From positions 6,448,001 to 6,512,000 of the forward strand of contig OY755187.1 in NCBI GenBank assembly GCA_963576735.1: 64,000 nt of DNA, written 5' to 3'. Both the position numbers and the translations under genes were made by a program. Below the pieces are notes generated by a model. The model searched no databases. It saw only the letters and a program-made list of their open reading frames with translations, and was not told the DNA's origin. This DNA is from Bedellia somnulentella (Eukaryota; Arthropoda; Insecta; Lepidoptera; Bedelliidae). How positions within the stretch are numbered: the stretch's first letter is position 1; each line of letters begins with the position of its first letter. Of the stretch, positions 8,888 to 20,090 are shown in pieces.

Positions 8888-11776
8888 TTACTGGAAGTTT
8901 ACTTGCACGTGTGAGAAAGTCTTAGAGATATTAATTTTTTGTTGATTCAGAAGGAGCGTTTTGTACTGTTTTTTGAAATTAAATTTATTTAATATTTCAC
9001 GCATTGGTGGAGGAATATTATTCCAACACTTAGTTGCATTGTAACGAAAACTTCCAGTAAAAGCTACAGTACGATGATGGATCAGTGATAAAGGTGGGAG
9101 CAGGCTACGAACACAATAGAAACTTCCAAATGATGAATACTTCAATTTGTTAAAAAGATATTCTGGGCATTTGAACTTCATTACATCAAACATTAATGAA
9201 GCCATATGTAAGCGCCTACGGGATTCCATGTTAAGTGTAGAAGAACTATTCAGGTAAGGTGAGATATGACAACGTGGCGGTATACTATGGGAAAATCTAT
9301 AGCAAGCATTTTGGATTCGCTGAATCTAACGTTCTGACGTTGCTAAAAGACGTGGACCGTACACAACATCCGCATAATTAAGTTTCGATAAAACCACAGC
9401 CTCACAAAGAGTAACGCGTGCATCTACTGTCAAATAGTCTCTTATTTTATATAATATTTTTAAACGGTAAAAACAATTTCGCATCAAATTATCTATATGT
9501 TTTTCAAAACGTAATGATCCGTCAAACTCGAGTCCTAGGTTTCTTGCACTATCAACACGTTCTATTGCTTGGCCTTCAATTTGAATATCCAAATTTTGAG
9601 AAATAATTTTGCTGATATGCGTTTTACTACCTAGAACCATATATTTTGATTTGAGAGGATTTAGTAACAGAGCGTTTCTGTTGCACCACGTTGTTATTGA
9701 CCCAAGATCTTCGTTCATGTCAGAGACTGCGCATTGTATATTACTAGGCACCTCCGATATGTAAAGCTGAGCATCATCTGCATATAAGTGAAATCTGCAG
9801 TTTTTTATACATTTCACTATGTCAGCCGTATAAATTATGAACAAGAGAGGGCCTAGTATGGATCCTTGTGGAACACCGTGCGTAACTACCCTTGGTCGTA
9901 AGACCATTTGTTCTCCATTACTCGTTTGAAGTTTAACAGATTGTATCCGCTCACTCAAGTAGCTGTCAAACCAGTTTATGCATGCTAAGTCAAGACCGTA
10001 GTATGACAACTTTGACAAAATAAGTGGCCTAAAAATACTATCAAATGCTCGGGAGCAATCAAGGAGCGTTAAAAGTGTACCACGTCCATTATCTTGGTCA
10101 GCCAGTATATTATCAGTCACGTCCAGTAATGCAGTTACAGTACCACGACCTCTACGAAAGCCAGACTGAAGCGGAGGTAGTATTTCATTAATTTCGACAT
10201 ACTTGACCAGCTGTAAATAAATAACCTTCTCCAAGATCTTCGACAAAAATGGCAAAACACTAATAGGTCTTAAATCAGTGTACTCCTTTGGTTGACTAAT
10301 TTTAGGCATTGGATTTACTAATGCCGTCTTAAATATACGCGGAACTGTAGAAGTAGCAATAGAACAATTTATCATAGTAGTTATAGCTGTAAGTGAGTTT
10401 GGTACTGTAAGCAAGATCATCTCCCTACTGATACCATCAATTCCTGTGGCATTAGACGGTATTGACTTAATTATTTTAAGAACCTCAGATTCTGTTACCT
10501 GTCTTATGGTAAAAGTGGCTGAGCTGAAACGATTATACTCAAAATATGTCAAGTCAGATAGTTGCACAGTATTCAATGCAGGTAAATTAAGAAAATTATC
10601 GTTAATTTTATCGGGATTACAGAGAAAATCGGGCAACGTTTTACTATTAGTCGAATCAACCAATATTTTATTCTTTATATTACTCCAAAATTGCTTACTA
10701 TCTTTTACATTAGAATTTACCAAATTATTATAATATTGTCTTTTTTCTTCCTGTATAGTTTTCAGAACATTTTTTTTATCATTTTTGTAACAATATCTAT
10801 CAAGGTCTGTATTAGATTTTTTATATTTTTGCAGAGATTTGTCACGGTCTAGAATCATACTTTTTAGGTTTTCTGTGATCCAGGGTAGAGACTTAGGCTT
10901 TAACGTTACTGTCTTCATTGGAGCAAACTTATCAAACAACAAGAGTATTACACTATTAAACTTGTCGACCATTTCATCAACCGTTTTTAAATTAAACACA
11001 GAACTAAAATCTATTGCATTCAAGTAAGTATTAAATTTATCAAAATCAATGTTTTTAATAGGTCTATATGTAAAAGTTTTCGGTAAAATTTTTAGTTTTC
11101 TAATTGCCAAAGTGACGTTAATCATTCGATGTCCAATGGTGCCAGTAATATCCAGAACTTCTACGTTTGTTACACTGCAGTTTGTTGAGACAACATCAAT
11201 AAGAGTTTCAGATACATCGGTAAAATGAGTAGGTTCTTTGACGACCTGTTTTAAATCCATACAGTGCAAGAATTGATTCAATTTTGCAGTTTTTCTATCA
11301 TTCTTATCAAGTAAATTTATGTTAAAATCACCGAGTAGAATCATATAATCGTATTTTGAAAACAGTGAGACTGAATCAGTTAACGCGTCGATAAACACAT
11401 CAACATTCAACCACTGTGGTCTGTATGCTGTACCTATTATAATTTTGAAACCATTACATTTAGTAGACAACCACATCTGTTCAAGTCTATCATCATTTAC
11501 TCTATGGTGAGTCGTAGTAAGAGAGTCACTAATATAGAACGCCACTCCACCTCCTCTTCCGCGACGCATATGGGTAGGGCGAGGTGTGAGCACCAGGCGG
11601 TAGCCGGGCGGGGCGGGAGCACGACCTCCTTCTCCAGCCGGCAGCCAGCTCTCATTAATAGCTATCAAATCGGGCTTTACCCTGTCCATAGCGATCAGGA
11701 AGTTATCATGCCCCGTATTCAAAGAACCCGCATTAAATAGTGCCACATTCAAATTGTGATTCTTAGTGCGGACCAT
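8888..11776 (-). pseudogene. LINE ORF2 (endonuclease-reverse transcriptase) with one premature stop
   Basis: One frame of 962 codons broken only by a TAG at 9326-9328, which falls in SER*IQRIQNACYRF. The 816 residues before it carry the endonuclease (NESWLP ~41, GDFN ~149) and reverse transcriptase (PISVLPFLSKILEK, SGFRRGRGT, CSRAFD, HGVPQGSILGP, YADDAQLY ~670). The 146 residues after it form the conserved C-terminal tail (RRRLHMASLMFDVMKF, HHRTVAFTGSF, WNNIPPPMREI). The third endonuclease motif, normally SDH, appears as IGH, which would remove an active-site aspartate. Clade is CR1/L2/Jockey-like by motifs; I cannot place it more finely. The ATG at 11774-11776 is a plausible natural start, just ahead of the conserved LNVALFNAGSL. 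Copying needs read-through or complementation, so it is probably dead. Confidence 0.9.
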
Positions 11777-12370
11777 TTAAGCATAAAAGCATGAAAATAT
11801 ACATTATGAAAAAGAAAATATTCTGGACACAAAGGAACTCTGAATAAATAATCAATGATGATAAACTGAACGACTCAATCTTAAAACATATGTGGTATCT
11901 TTGACTATGAACACTATAGACAGAGTCATAATGCAACGGGAGAGTACCTCTTTTAGATAGCAATATTTTTCCCTGTAATGTTGCGATCACTAGAAAACAA
12001 TTACCCCAAAATACTATAATCACCATTCTAAAAGCTACTTTTTAATTTAAAATTGATTACGTCAATTTATTGTTTAATTAAAGGTTTACTGTTTACTATA
12101 TTATTTCCTGCAATCATATAATTATACATACTTGCTCCTAGTATTATACAATCTTTTTTGTTTAATTTTACCATTTATACTGATGTTTAATACACCGTGA
12201 AATCTAAAGCATTGTACTAACTATCAGGGATGAATCTTCCCATGATTACGAATAAATTTTTGTACGGGACTAACTTTGTTACTGGACAAAAAAAAAACAG
12301 CTGTTCCATAAGTGCAAGTTATGTAAATATTATACGGGTCATCATAGGTATAGTGGGGTCTATGTTTGTA

Positions 12371-12604
12371 CATACATACATACATATACTCACGGCTATA
12401 AATCTCTAAAAGGGGTAGCCAGAGCTGAGAAATTTTTTGGAAGTTGAATGGGGAAAAGATGGTAGAATAAAGGTTGTTGGTAATGGGTCTCCAACCGCAT
12501 CGCCCAAAAATCCCTTAAAAAGCCCCAATACCGTTAGTCGCCTCTTACGTACACCCACCGGTAGAAATGGGGTAGTGCTAATCTAAGCCGACACTACACA
12601 GCTA
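12371..12604 (-). mobile_element. SINE1A insertion inside P2
   Basis: Flanked by a perfect 16-bp target duplication, 12355-12370 and 12605-12620 (GGGGTCTATGTTTGTA). P1 lacks the SINE at the same place and serves as the empty site. This defines SINE1 ends directly: a (CATA)n-complement tail on one side, ACACAGCTA on the other. Confidence 0.95.
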
Positions 12605-12720
12605 GGGGTCTATGTTTGTATTTTGAAAAATAAAAGACAGCACTATTTTGTACATGAGTTTTATTGCATTATTTACTATTGACCTTTAAACAAAATCAGT
12701 TTCGTGTGAAAATTTCGAAT

Positions 12721-13042
12721 TCATTCGTCTATTTTAGTCACATTTTTCAAAAGATGATGTATTCGTACATCTAAGTATTTTAAAGCTATAGCCTTTATTA
12801 ACAGCACAAGGTGGTTTTCGAACGGATTTTGCTCTCTGATGTGGTCGTTTAATGTCGGAAATATTCTTTTACCTAAATTATTTTTCAAAACAATTGCGAC
12901 CATTTGAGCCAAAGCTTAGTCTTTGGACAAAAACGAGGTGCCTTTCAATTTTATAGTATGCCTCAAAACTTTGGTTAATTTCCAATTGCATCTTCCAGTG
13001 GCCGCAATCCATTTTTCTCGTATATTCGGGTCTTTAGGAAAA
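12721..13042 (-). pseudogene. P2 transposase exon 2: end of THAP fused to C-terminal tail
   Basis: Follows the acceptor ATTACAG (plus 13043-13049). Encodes FPKDPNIREKWIAATGRCNW..., the second half of a THAP domain, up to a TAA at 12916-12918. The same frame then continues as LAQMVAIVLKNNLGKRIFPT and FENHLVLLIKAIALKYLDVR, resembling the C-terminal end of P/THAP-type transposases, to the stop before 12721. The RNase-H-like and GTP-binding middle, and the C-x2-H half of the zinc finger, are missing. Defective. Confidence 0.82.
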
Positions 13043-13409
13043 CTGTAATGAATACGAAGAAATTAAATAAATATAACAAATTTATTACTTACTAATTCCG
13101 TAGATAACAATTGGAAATCATTCAGAGTCGCTATAGCGCGACGAAATTCATAATATACTCACTCATTAACATCAGTTTACTAATTTGAAAATTTTACCCT
13201 AACGACAGGGTAGGATGAAAACGTGAATTATGGGAACACTGAGATACTGCATATTTTTAGGTTATGCTATTAAAAAATTGCTCAAAATAACTAAAGAAAA
13301 CGCTAGTAATCTAGTTTAACGTAATTAACATTTGAATCACTTTTTTTCTGATCGCGCAATGTATTTATTATGTATTTATCTGTAGAAAAACATTAAAAAA
13401 CTCACTCAC
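13043..13409 (-). other. Intron of P2 THAP gene
   Basis: 367 bp, GTGAGTG donor (minus strand, from 13409) and TTCATTACAG acceptor; AT-rich. Confidence 0.75.
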
Positions 13410-13480
13410 TTGTGGAAAGTCAATCCTTCGATGTGTTTTTCGCTGCGGCTTCCGCAGCCAAGCACGCTACACCCAACCAT
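13410..13480 (-). pseudogene. P2 transposase exon 1: start of THAP domain
   Basis: ATG at 13480-13478; encodes MVGCSVLGCGSRSEKHIEGL then TFH. It differs from P1 at two residues. The CxxxxC and FH pattern matches the first half of a C2CH THAP finger, and splicing gives FHNFPKDP. Confidence 0.85.
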
Positions 13481-13772
13481 ACCTCACGAAATAATAAGTT
13501 TGACTAATGGAGTCTCTTTTATCACAATAACAATATACAAATGAATAAAATCTTTCTCAAAATCAAAAGAAAACCAAAATCGCTCACAAGTCGACGCTTT
13601 GTTTGTCAAGCTTTAAAAGCGTGACATCAACAAAACGGGTTACGCGATAGAGATGACAATAAAGATTTTGTGTCTCTTTTTAACATATAAAAACTTAAAT
13701 AAGGGCTTCTCTTTTTAAAATGGATGACGTAACATCGCTCTATCTATAGTGTTCATAATCAAAGTGTGGTAT

Positions 13773-14118
13773 GTTAAGGAGATCCAAGATAAATCTGCCT
13801 TCCCGACATAATATGCACAGATCCATACATAAATACCGCCAAAGAAAAATACATATGCACTTATTATCTTATTTTGGACGTAGTCTGTGTTACCATTGTG
13901 CTCTATTCGTAAGGAAAGCATAAAATTACCTCGCAACAATATCAAATAAAAGTAAAGAAAGTATATGTAACGACATAAGAATTCACACAATAAATAAACA
14001 ATGTAAAACCATGAACTATAATATGCGAATACTAAGAATCTCAACCATACATAAAAACGTTCAATATCCAGTGACAGATTACCAAAGATTAGTATGCATA
14101 ATAATATACCATTATTAT
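13773..14118 (-). other. 5' leader of the nested LINE (part upstream of P2)
   Basis: Between the P2 target duplication and the LINE's own target duplication. A 109-codon ORF here (13715-14044) crosses the P2/LINE junction and is an artefact of the insertion. Confidence 0.7.
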
Positions 14119-14367
14119 ATTACTAGCATTTTCTTTAATTATTTTGAGCAATTTTTTAAAAGTATAAGTAAGTAAGTAAAAGTATAAGTTTTCATCCTAC
14201 CCTGTCGTTAGGGTAAAATTTTCAAATTAGTAAACTGATGTTAATGAGTGAGTATATTATGAATTTCGTCGCGCTATAGCGACTCTGAATGATTTCCAAT
14301 TGTTATCTACGGAATTAGTAAGTAATAAATTTGTTATATTTATTTAATTTCTTCATATTCATTACAG

Positions 14368-14689
14368 TTTTCCTAAATACCCGAATCTACGAGAAAAATG
14401 GATTGCGGCCACTGGAAGATGCAATTGGAAAACAACCAAAGTTTTGAGGCATACTATAAAATTGAAAGGCACCTCGTTTTTGTCCAAAGACTAAGTTTTG
14501 GCTCAAATGATCGCAGTTGTTTTGAAAAAGAATTTAGGTAAAAGAATATTTCCGACATTAAACGACCACATCAGAGAGCAAAATCCGTTCGAAAACCACC
14601 TTGTGCTGTTAATAAAGGCTATAGCTTTAAAATACTTAGATGTACGAATACATCATCTCTTGAAAAATGTGACTGAAATAGACGGATGA
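14368..14689 (+). pseudogene. P1 transposase exon 2: end of THAP fused to C-terminal tail
   Basis: Begins after ATTACAG (14361-14367): FPKYPNLREKWIAATGRCNW, then an in-frame TAA at 14492-14494, then LAQMIAVVLKKNLGKRIFPT and the ENHLVLLIKAIALKYLDVR tail to 14689. It has the identical deletion and stop as in P2, so both descend from one already-deleted ancestor. Non-coding sequence with an AATAAA at 14744-14749 follows. Confidence 0.82.
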
Positions 14690-15259
14690 ATTCAAAATTT
14701 TCACATGAAACTGATTTTGTTTAAAGGTCAATAGTAAATAATGCAATAAAACTCATGTACAAAATAGTGCTGTCTTTTATTTTTCAAAATACAAACATAG
14801 ACCCCACTATACCCCTGATGACCCGTATGATATTTACATAACTTGCACTTATGGAACAGCTGTTTTTTTTGTCCAGTAACAAAGTTAGTCCCGTACAAAA
14901 AATTATTCGTAATCATGGGAAGATTCATCCCTGATAGTTAGTACAATGCTTTAGATTTCACGGTGTATTAAACATCAGTATAAATGGTAAAATTAAACAA
15001 AAAAGATTGTATAATACTAGGAGCAAGTATGTATAATTATATGATTGCAGGAAATAATATAGTAAACAGTAAACTTTTAATTAAACAATAAATTGACGTA
15101 ATCAATTTAAAATTAAAAAGTAGCTTTTAGAATGGTGATTATAGTATTTTGAGGTAATTGTTTTCTAGTGATCGCAACATAACAGGGAAAAATATTGCTA
15201 TCTAAAAGAGGTACTCTCCCGTTGCATTATGACTCTGTCTATAGTGTTCATAGTCAAAG

Positions 15260-15389
15260 GACACTATAAACATTTATTATTACCAGCTTTTCACCAATCA
15301 ACTTCCAAAAGTGGCTGAGGAAATTCTCATTCCAAAGCTCTGGCTACCCCGTGAAGGGATTTATAGCCGTGAGTATGTGTATGTATGTA
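15260..15389 (+). mobile_element. SINE1 3' half, host of the nested cluster
   Basis: Resumes after GACACTAT with AACTTCCAAAAGTGGCTGAGG and ends GGATTTATAGCCGTGAGTATG plus (TATG)n. Joined to 7832-7942 it makes one SINE1 of about 230 bp. Confidence 0.88.
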
Positions 15390-15778
15390 ATAAGAGAAGA
15401 ATAAAACGATAGATATTAAAACATTCTAAAATTATCACGCTATAAACGAAAAAGCAAATTGATCTTATCAAAGTGAGGTATAATTCGTAACATCTTTACT
15501 TCAGAAGCAAAAAGCAATTGGCACTCCCCTAAAGCGAGTTGCAATGAAATCGAATAGAATCGCAAAGAAATAAAACCCACATGTGACTATTACGAGGTTA
15601 ATAGCACTTTGCTCCTTTTTAAGAGGTCAGTTGGGTCAAACCATGACTACTTAGTCGAAGATGAGATAGGTAAAATTTAAATTTTTCAAATTGTTTAAAA
15701 AACAAACTATACATTAATACAGATTTATTTCTAATTCCGTTAATGTTGAATAAGGGTAAGGTTATTAAATATTTTATT

Positions 15779-16002
15779 GCCGTGTAGTGCTGGTTTGCCG
15801 TGTAGTGGCAGTTTAGAATGTCACTACTCCTTTCTACCCACGAGTGTTGTAAGAGGCGACTAAGGGTATGGGAGTTAAAAAATGGTTTTTTGGTGATGTT
15901 GTGGGACACCCATCACTAACGATACTTTATTTCTGCCATCTTCTCCCCTATTAACTTCCACGTGTGGCTAGCTCTGAAGCTCTAAATACCCCTAATGAAT
16001 TT
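15779..16002 (+). mobile_element. SINE1B copy, decayed
   Basis: Begins GTGTAGTGCTGGTTTGCCGTGTAGTGGCAG, where the head is duplicated, and ends near ACCCCTAATGAATTTATT without tail. Confidence 0.75.
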
Positions 16003-16054
16003 ATTAAATATCTAGTAAAATATATTTACATCATATTTTTTTTATTATACTCTG

Positions 16055-16665
16055 CGTGTCGCTTTAAGCGATAAGACCGCCAACTGTACTTCAGTGTAAA
16101 CTGTTTGATTGAGCTGAGCGAGACAAAGTCGAGCGAAGCTCTTATACGCGGGTTAGCCGTTCCACGGAACGCTACTCCTCCGGAACCGCTAAACAGATCT
16201 TAGCCAAATTTCACAGGCTGATAGCCACAAAGTACCTACAGGTTTGAGTGAAAAAAAAAATAACTTATTCTAACATCTAGAAGAAATTGCCGAAAACTTT
16301 TCCATAGACTTACCATAGACAAACTCATACGCTCACTTCCGCCGCTTCTTCGGAACGCTACTCCTCCTGAACTGCTTGACCGATCTTAATAAAATTTTTC
16401 AGACTGATCAAAACTATGATATATATTGTTTTAGTTGAAAAAAAAATTAAGAAGTACGCATTCAGAATAAAAAAAATCAAAAAACAAAATTTTCATAATA
16501 ATTAATATAATAATTTGCAATAAAGATAGTTCAGTCGAGTCGAACATATCGCTCAGCTCTTTTTTTCAATTGCACACTTGCATTGAAGTCCTAGTCATAT
16601 TATTCTTTTTGTAAATTTGTGTTTGATGTGCGATAAAGAGTTATTCTATTCTATTCTATCCGTTT
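16055..16665 (+). repeat. LINE/SINE 3' end with internal repeat insertion
   Basis: CGCTTTAAGCGATAAGACCG at ~16070 and TTTGTGTTTGATGTGCGATAAAGAG at ~16620 followed by (TTCTA)n look like the two ends of one insect retroelement 3' terminus; compare 28234-28440. Between them are two diverged copies of a ~90-bp unit with GGAACGCTACTCCTCC (16157 and 16352). Confidence 0.55.
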
Positions 16666-16751
16666 ACATAAAATTTAATCAGTAACTAATCTTGTATATT
16701 GCCCGTTGTTCTGGTTTAATAATCGACAAATATAATTTTACTCATTATTAA

Positions 16752-16905
16752 AGCCTTGTAAACGGCGATGGGCCAGCCCCCTATCACGTGATTAGACTGT
16801 CCATGTCCAAGCAAATCGTGGGTACTATGAACGTCACGTGGTGTATAGAACTATAGCCTGCCAACCCCTTTAGGGATATACGGCGTGAACGTTTGAGTTT
16901 GAGTA
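16752..16905 (+). mobile_element. SINE2 copy, 5'-truncated
   Basis: Contains CCCCCTATCACGTGA, AATCGTGGGTACT and the 3' module CTGCCAACCCCTTTAGGGATATACGGCGTGA with a GTTTGA tail; lacks the tRNA-like head. Confidence 0.8.
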
Positions 16906-17930
16906 TAAAGCCTTTAGTGTAATAAATATCTCTTCTAATTACTTCTTTGCCAAACAAAAGTTGGTCACAGTAATCCTTTAACAAAACATATCGTCTCAAC
17001 TTAATGTGAAACATTGTCTACGGAAACTCAAACAGTATGAATATTCGTCTACGAGACTACAAGAGTTGCGTAGTCGCGTAACAATATTATGATGGTTCTG
17101 CACAAATTGGAGTTCGTAGACAATGTTCAGTTAAGTAATTCAGACCTTCATAATTCACATTAAAAAGCTCAATAATCTTTTTCAGACACTTTCCACATAT
17201 CCTTGGATAAATCTGTCTAGTAACCCATTTCCATGTTTGCTCGTTTTTAAGGTTTGAAACCCAATGAATGTTGCTCAAATCATCCATGACAAGCATTGAA
17301 TAAGTATTAAAAACTCTTCTACTTACTTTTGTGACAAACAACTAAATACTTTAAACAAACATATCGTCTCAACTTAATGTGAAAAATTGTCTACGGCAAC
17401 TCAAACAGTATGAATATTCGTCTACGAGACTACAAAAGTCGCGTAGTCACGTAACAATAGTATGATGGTTCTGCACAAATTGGAGTTCGTAAACAATGTT
17501 CAGTAAAGTAATTCAGAAGTTCGTAATTAACATTAAAAAGCAAGTAAAAATATTCTAATAAAAAAATCTCAATAATATTTTTCAGAAACTTTCTACATAT
17601 CCTTGACTAAATCTGTCTAGTAACCTATTTTGATGTTTTGCCTGTTTTTAAGATTTGAAAACCGATGAATATAATTTACTTCATTACTTAAGCCTTGTGT
17701 GTATTAAATATCTCTTTTACTTACCATTTTGCTTAACAAAAGTTAGTCACAGTAATCCTTTAACCAAACGTATTGTTTCAACTTAATGTGAAACATTGTA
17801 TACGGCAACTCAAACAGTATAAATATTGGTCGTCTACGAGACTACAAGAGTCGCGTAGTCGCGTAACAATGTTATGATGGTTCTGCACAAATTGGAGTTC
17901 GTAGACAATGTTCAGTTAAGTAATTCAGTA
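16906..17930. repeat. Tandem repeat array, three units of ~375-410 bp
   Basis: A conserved block (TCGTCTCAACTTAATGTG ... CGCGTAGTCGCGTAACAAT ... GGTTCTGCACAAATTGGAG) recurs starting near 16991, 17364 and 17773. A fourth unit lies at ~19738-20090 beyond an insertion. The 84-codon minus-strand ORF in unit 1 is broken in the others, so I do not call a gene. Confidence 0.8.
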
Positions 17931-17936
17931 AAATCT

Positions 17937-18826
17937 TTTTAACCGACTTCAAAAAAAGGAGTGTTCTCAATTCGACCGGTATATATATTATTATTTTTTT
18001 ATGTTTGTTCGCCGATTACTTTGTTATTTATGAACCGATTTTGATTATTATTTTTTTATTTGAAAGAAGATACTTCCGGATTGATACCATGATGAGGATA
18101 TCAGGGTCTGATGATGGGATCCTGGAGAAATCGAGGGGAACCCTCAAATTTTATAGGCAAATGTACCGCGTTTGACATATTTTCTGAACTTATATTGGCA
18201 TTTGCTTCTGAAAATCATATTGTTATGCTGCTGAGCTGATGATAGAAGGTGTGGATCCTCAATCACTAGGTATTAGGAAACAGTTCTTTCCACATTCTAT
18301 ATAGATTTATACTCCTCTTCGTAGCTTTTATGAAGAGAAGTACAGGTTCACTAAACATTTCTTTTGTTATGTTATTGTTACCGAGAAAGTACCATGAGAC
18401 CAGGATCTGATGATGGCATCCCAGGAAATCGAGGGGACTGTCGAAACTCACAATTATGTGACAGTGTATTTGTTCAAAACGCCGATAGGCCTGCCCTGTA
18501 TAACGTGAGAACACTGCCTAAGAAATCGTGGGTACTCTGAACAACAGGTGACAATGTCACGTGATATTCAGAAGTATTACTACCTCTGCTAACCCCTTCA
18601 GGGATATTCGGCGTGAGCGTTTGAGTCTTTCTTGAGATGTAGAATTGAAGACCATCGCCTTTCGAAGGATTTTAAGAACAATGTAAGGTTACATATGGTT
18701 GAGCCTATTTAATATCGTACTATAATAGAAATACCGGAAATACGAAGAATAATACAGTATCTGTCGCTTCCTTATCCGAGAGGCATCTTTGCCAGGTCTA
18801 ACCATCTCTAAAACTCGTAAAATAAA
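17937..18826 (+). repeat. Composite AACCGACTTC repeat, copy 1
   Basis: Starts TTTTTAACCGACTTCAAAA. The sequence to 18826 matches 54087-55555 closely apart from a 562-bp insertion in the second copy. Contains a SINE2 3' part. Confidence 0.85.
18450..18630 (+). mobile_element. SINE2 copy, 5'-truncated
   Basis: From ATGTGACAGTGTATTTG to GGCGTGAGCGTTTGAGT, including CTCTGCTAACCCCTTCAGGG. It is uninterrupted here and is the empty site for the 54722 insertion. Confidence 0.85.
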
Positions 18827-18987
18827 ATACCACACACCAATGACGAAACGAGTATCCTTAACAAAACGAATTCAAATCACTGGGATTGTGAGCTAAATCT
18901 TCTCACCGACAAGCAAACGGAGGCAGAAATATATAAATTAATTAAAACAGTCCTTAAACACTTTTTAGCATACCAAAATAAAACATA
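18827..18987 (+). repeat. 161-bp direct repeat, copy 1
   Basis: ATACCACACACCAATGACG...AAAACATA; identical by eye to 20478-20638. Abuts the left arm of the palindrome. Confidence 0.92.
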
Positions 18988-19880
18988 GAAGAGCTTTTGC
19001 TTAAATATTCAACGGTTTAAGCAAAATTCATCGGTTTTATAAATCTTAAAAGTAGGCAAAACAATAAAATGGGTTACTAGACAGATCAAGTCAAGGATGT
19101 GTAGAAAGTTTCTGAAAAATATTAATTAAATAAAATATTTTTTTAAAAAAAGAAAACCGACTTCATAGAAAAACAAACGAAAATAAACAATCTAGTACTA
19201 AAAAGTACGAAATAAGTTTTTTTAATTGAATATGAGTACTGTGATTGATACCTTAGCAATTTCTTTATTCCACTCGCGTCAGTTCAAGCTACCTAAATAT
19301 TACAATTCTCTTAAATTAATTTTTGAGTCGGTGCCAGACAAACAAAAGTAAATTCACCCTGCTATCTATCTCTGATTATTACAATCTAAACAATATATAT
19401 CTATCGCCTAACGTTTTAAATGATAATACGTACAAAAATCAATTTACCCTACAACTACAAGGTACCCTACATTTTACATGTATATGAAGTGCGAAATACA
19501 CACTTCTTATAATCAATTATCATCAAGGCTGGCACCGGCTCACAAATTAATTAAAGAGAATTTTAAGATTTAGGTAGGTTGAACTGACGCGTGTGGAGTA
19601 AAGAAATTGCTAAGGTATCAATCACAGTACTCATATTCAATTAAAAAAACTTATTTCGTACTTTTTAGTACTAGATTGTTTATTTTCGTTTGTTTTTCTA
19701 TGAAGTCGGTTTTCTTTTTGTTAAAAAATATTTTATTTAATTAATATTTTTCAGAAACTTTCTACACATCCTTGACTTGATCTGTCTAGTAACCCATTTT
19801 ATTGTTTTGCCTACTTTTAAGATTTATAAAACCGATGAATTTTGCTTAAACCGTTGAATATTTAAGCAAAAGCTCTTCTA
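18986..19880. repeat. 895-bp palindrome: foldback MITE with inverted flanks
   Basis: Arms ~18986-19337 and ~19525-19880, loop ~190 bp. The inner ~600 bp (TTAAAAAAAGAAAACCGACTTC to GAAGTCGGTTTTCTTTTTG) is a long-terminal-inverted-repeat MITE also found at 55551-56143. The outer ~145 bp of each arm is tandem-array sequence (19738-19880 and its reverse complement at 18986-19137). Confidence 0.88.
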
Positions 19881-20090
19881 CTTACTTTTGTGTCAAACAA
19901 CTAAATACTTTAACGAAACATATCGTCTCAACTTAATGTGAAACATTGTATACGGCAACTCATATAGTATGAATATTCGTCTACGATACTACAAGAGTCG
20001 CGTAGTCGCGTAACAATATTATGATGGTTCTGCACAAATTGGAGTTCGTAGACAATGTTCAGTTAAGTAATTCAGTCGTTCGTCGCGGAA
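19738..20090. repeat. Fourth unit of the ~375-bp tandem array
   Basis: Same blocks as in 16906-17930, separated from the array by the composite repeat and palindrome. Confidence 0.8.

Larger units (their letters stand above)
11899..13764 (-). mobile_element. P-element-like (THAP) transposon P2 inserted in the LINE leader
   Basis: Terminal inverted repeats 11899-11925 and 13738-13764 (two mismatches) are flanked by the 8-bp duplication TGTGGTAT (11891-11898 and 13765-13772). It is 1866 bp including a SINE1 insertion, otherwise ~1.6 kb and colinear with P1, sharing the same internal deletion and the same in-frame TAA. Orientation is opposite to P1, so the two copies form a large inverted repeat (roughly 11899-13330 against 14120-15259). 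Confidence 0.92.
8397..14118 (-). mobile_element. CR1/Jockey-type LINE inserted in P1 (itself interrupted by P2)
   Basis: Target duplication ATTACTAG at 8389-8396 and 14119-14126. The 3' end on the minus strand is a (TCTA)n tail (plus 8397-8416). From the 3' end it consists of a 3' UTR (8417-8887), ORF2, and a 5' leader split by the second P/THAP element (11777-11898 and 13773-14118; ~460 bp in all). No ORF1 fits into the leader, so either the element is single-ORF or ORF1 has been lost. Confidence 0.9.
7943..15259 (+). mobile_element. P-element-like (THAP) transposon P1, interrupted by a LINE
   Basis: 27-bp terminal inverted repeats at 7943-7969 and 15233-15259 (CTTTGACTATG...), perfect by eye, flanked by the 8-bp duplication GACACTAT (7935-7942 and 15260-15267). 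Eight-base duplications are typical of P elements. The element itself is 7943-8396 plus 14119-15259, about 1.6 kb; the rest is a later LINE insertion. It retains a THAP exon, an intron and the C-terminal transposase tail but lacks the catalytic middle, so it is a non-autonomous deletion derivative. Confidence 0.92.

Noticed and set aside
13715..14044. 109-codon ORF on minus
   Set aside because: Crosses the junction between P2 and the LINE leader.
17087..17341. 84-codon minus ORF as a possible gene
   Set aside because: The other tandem units carry stops and indels in the same frame and I recognise no family; kept only as a remark.
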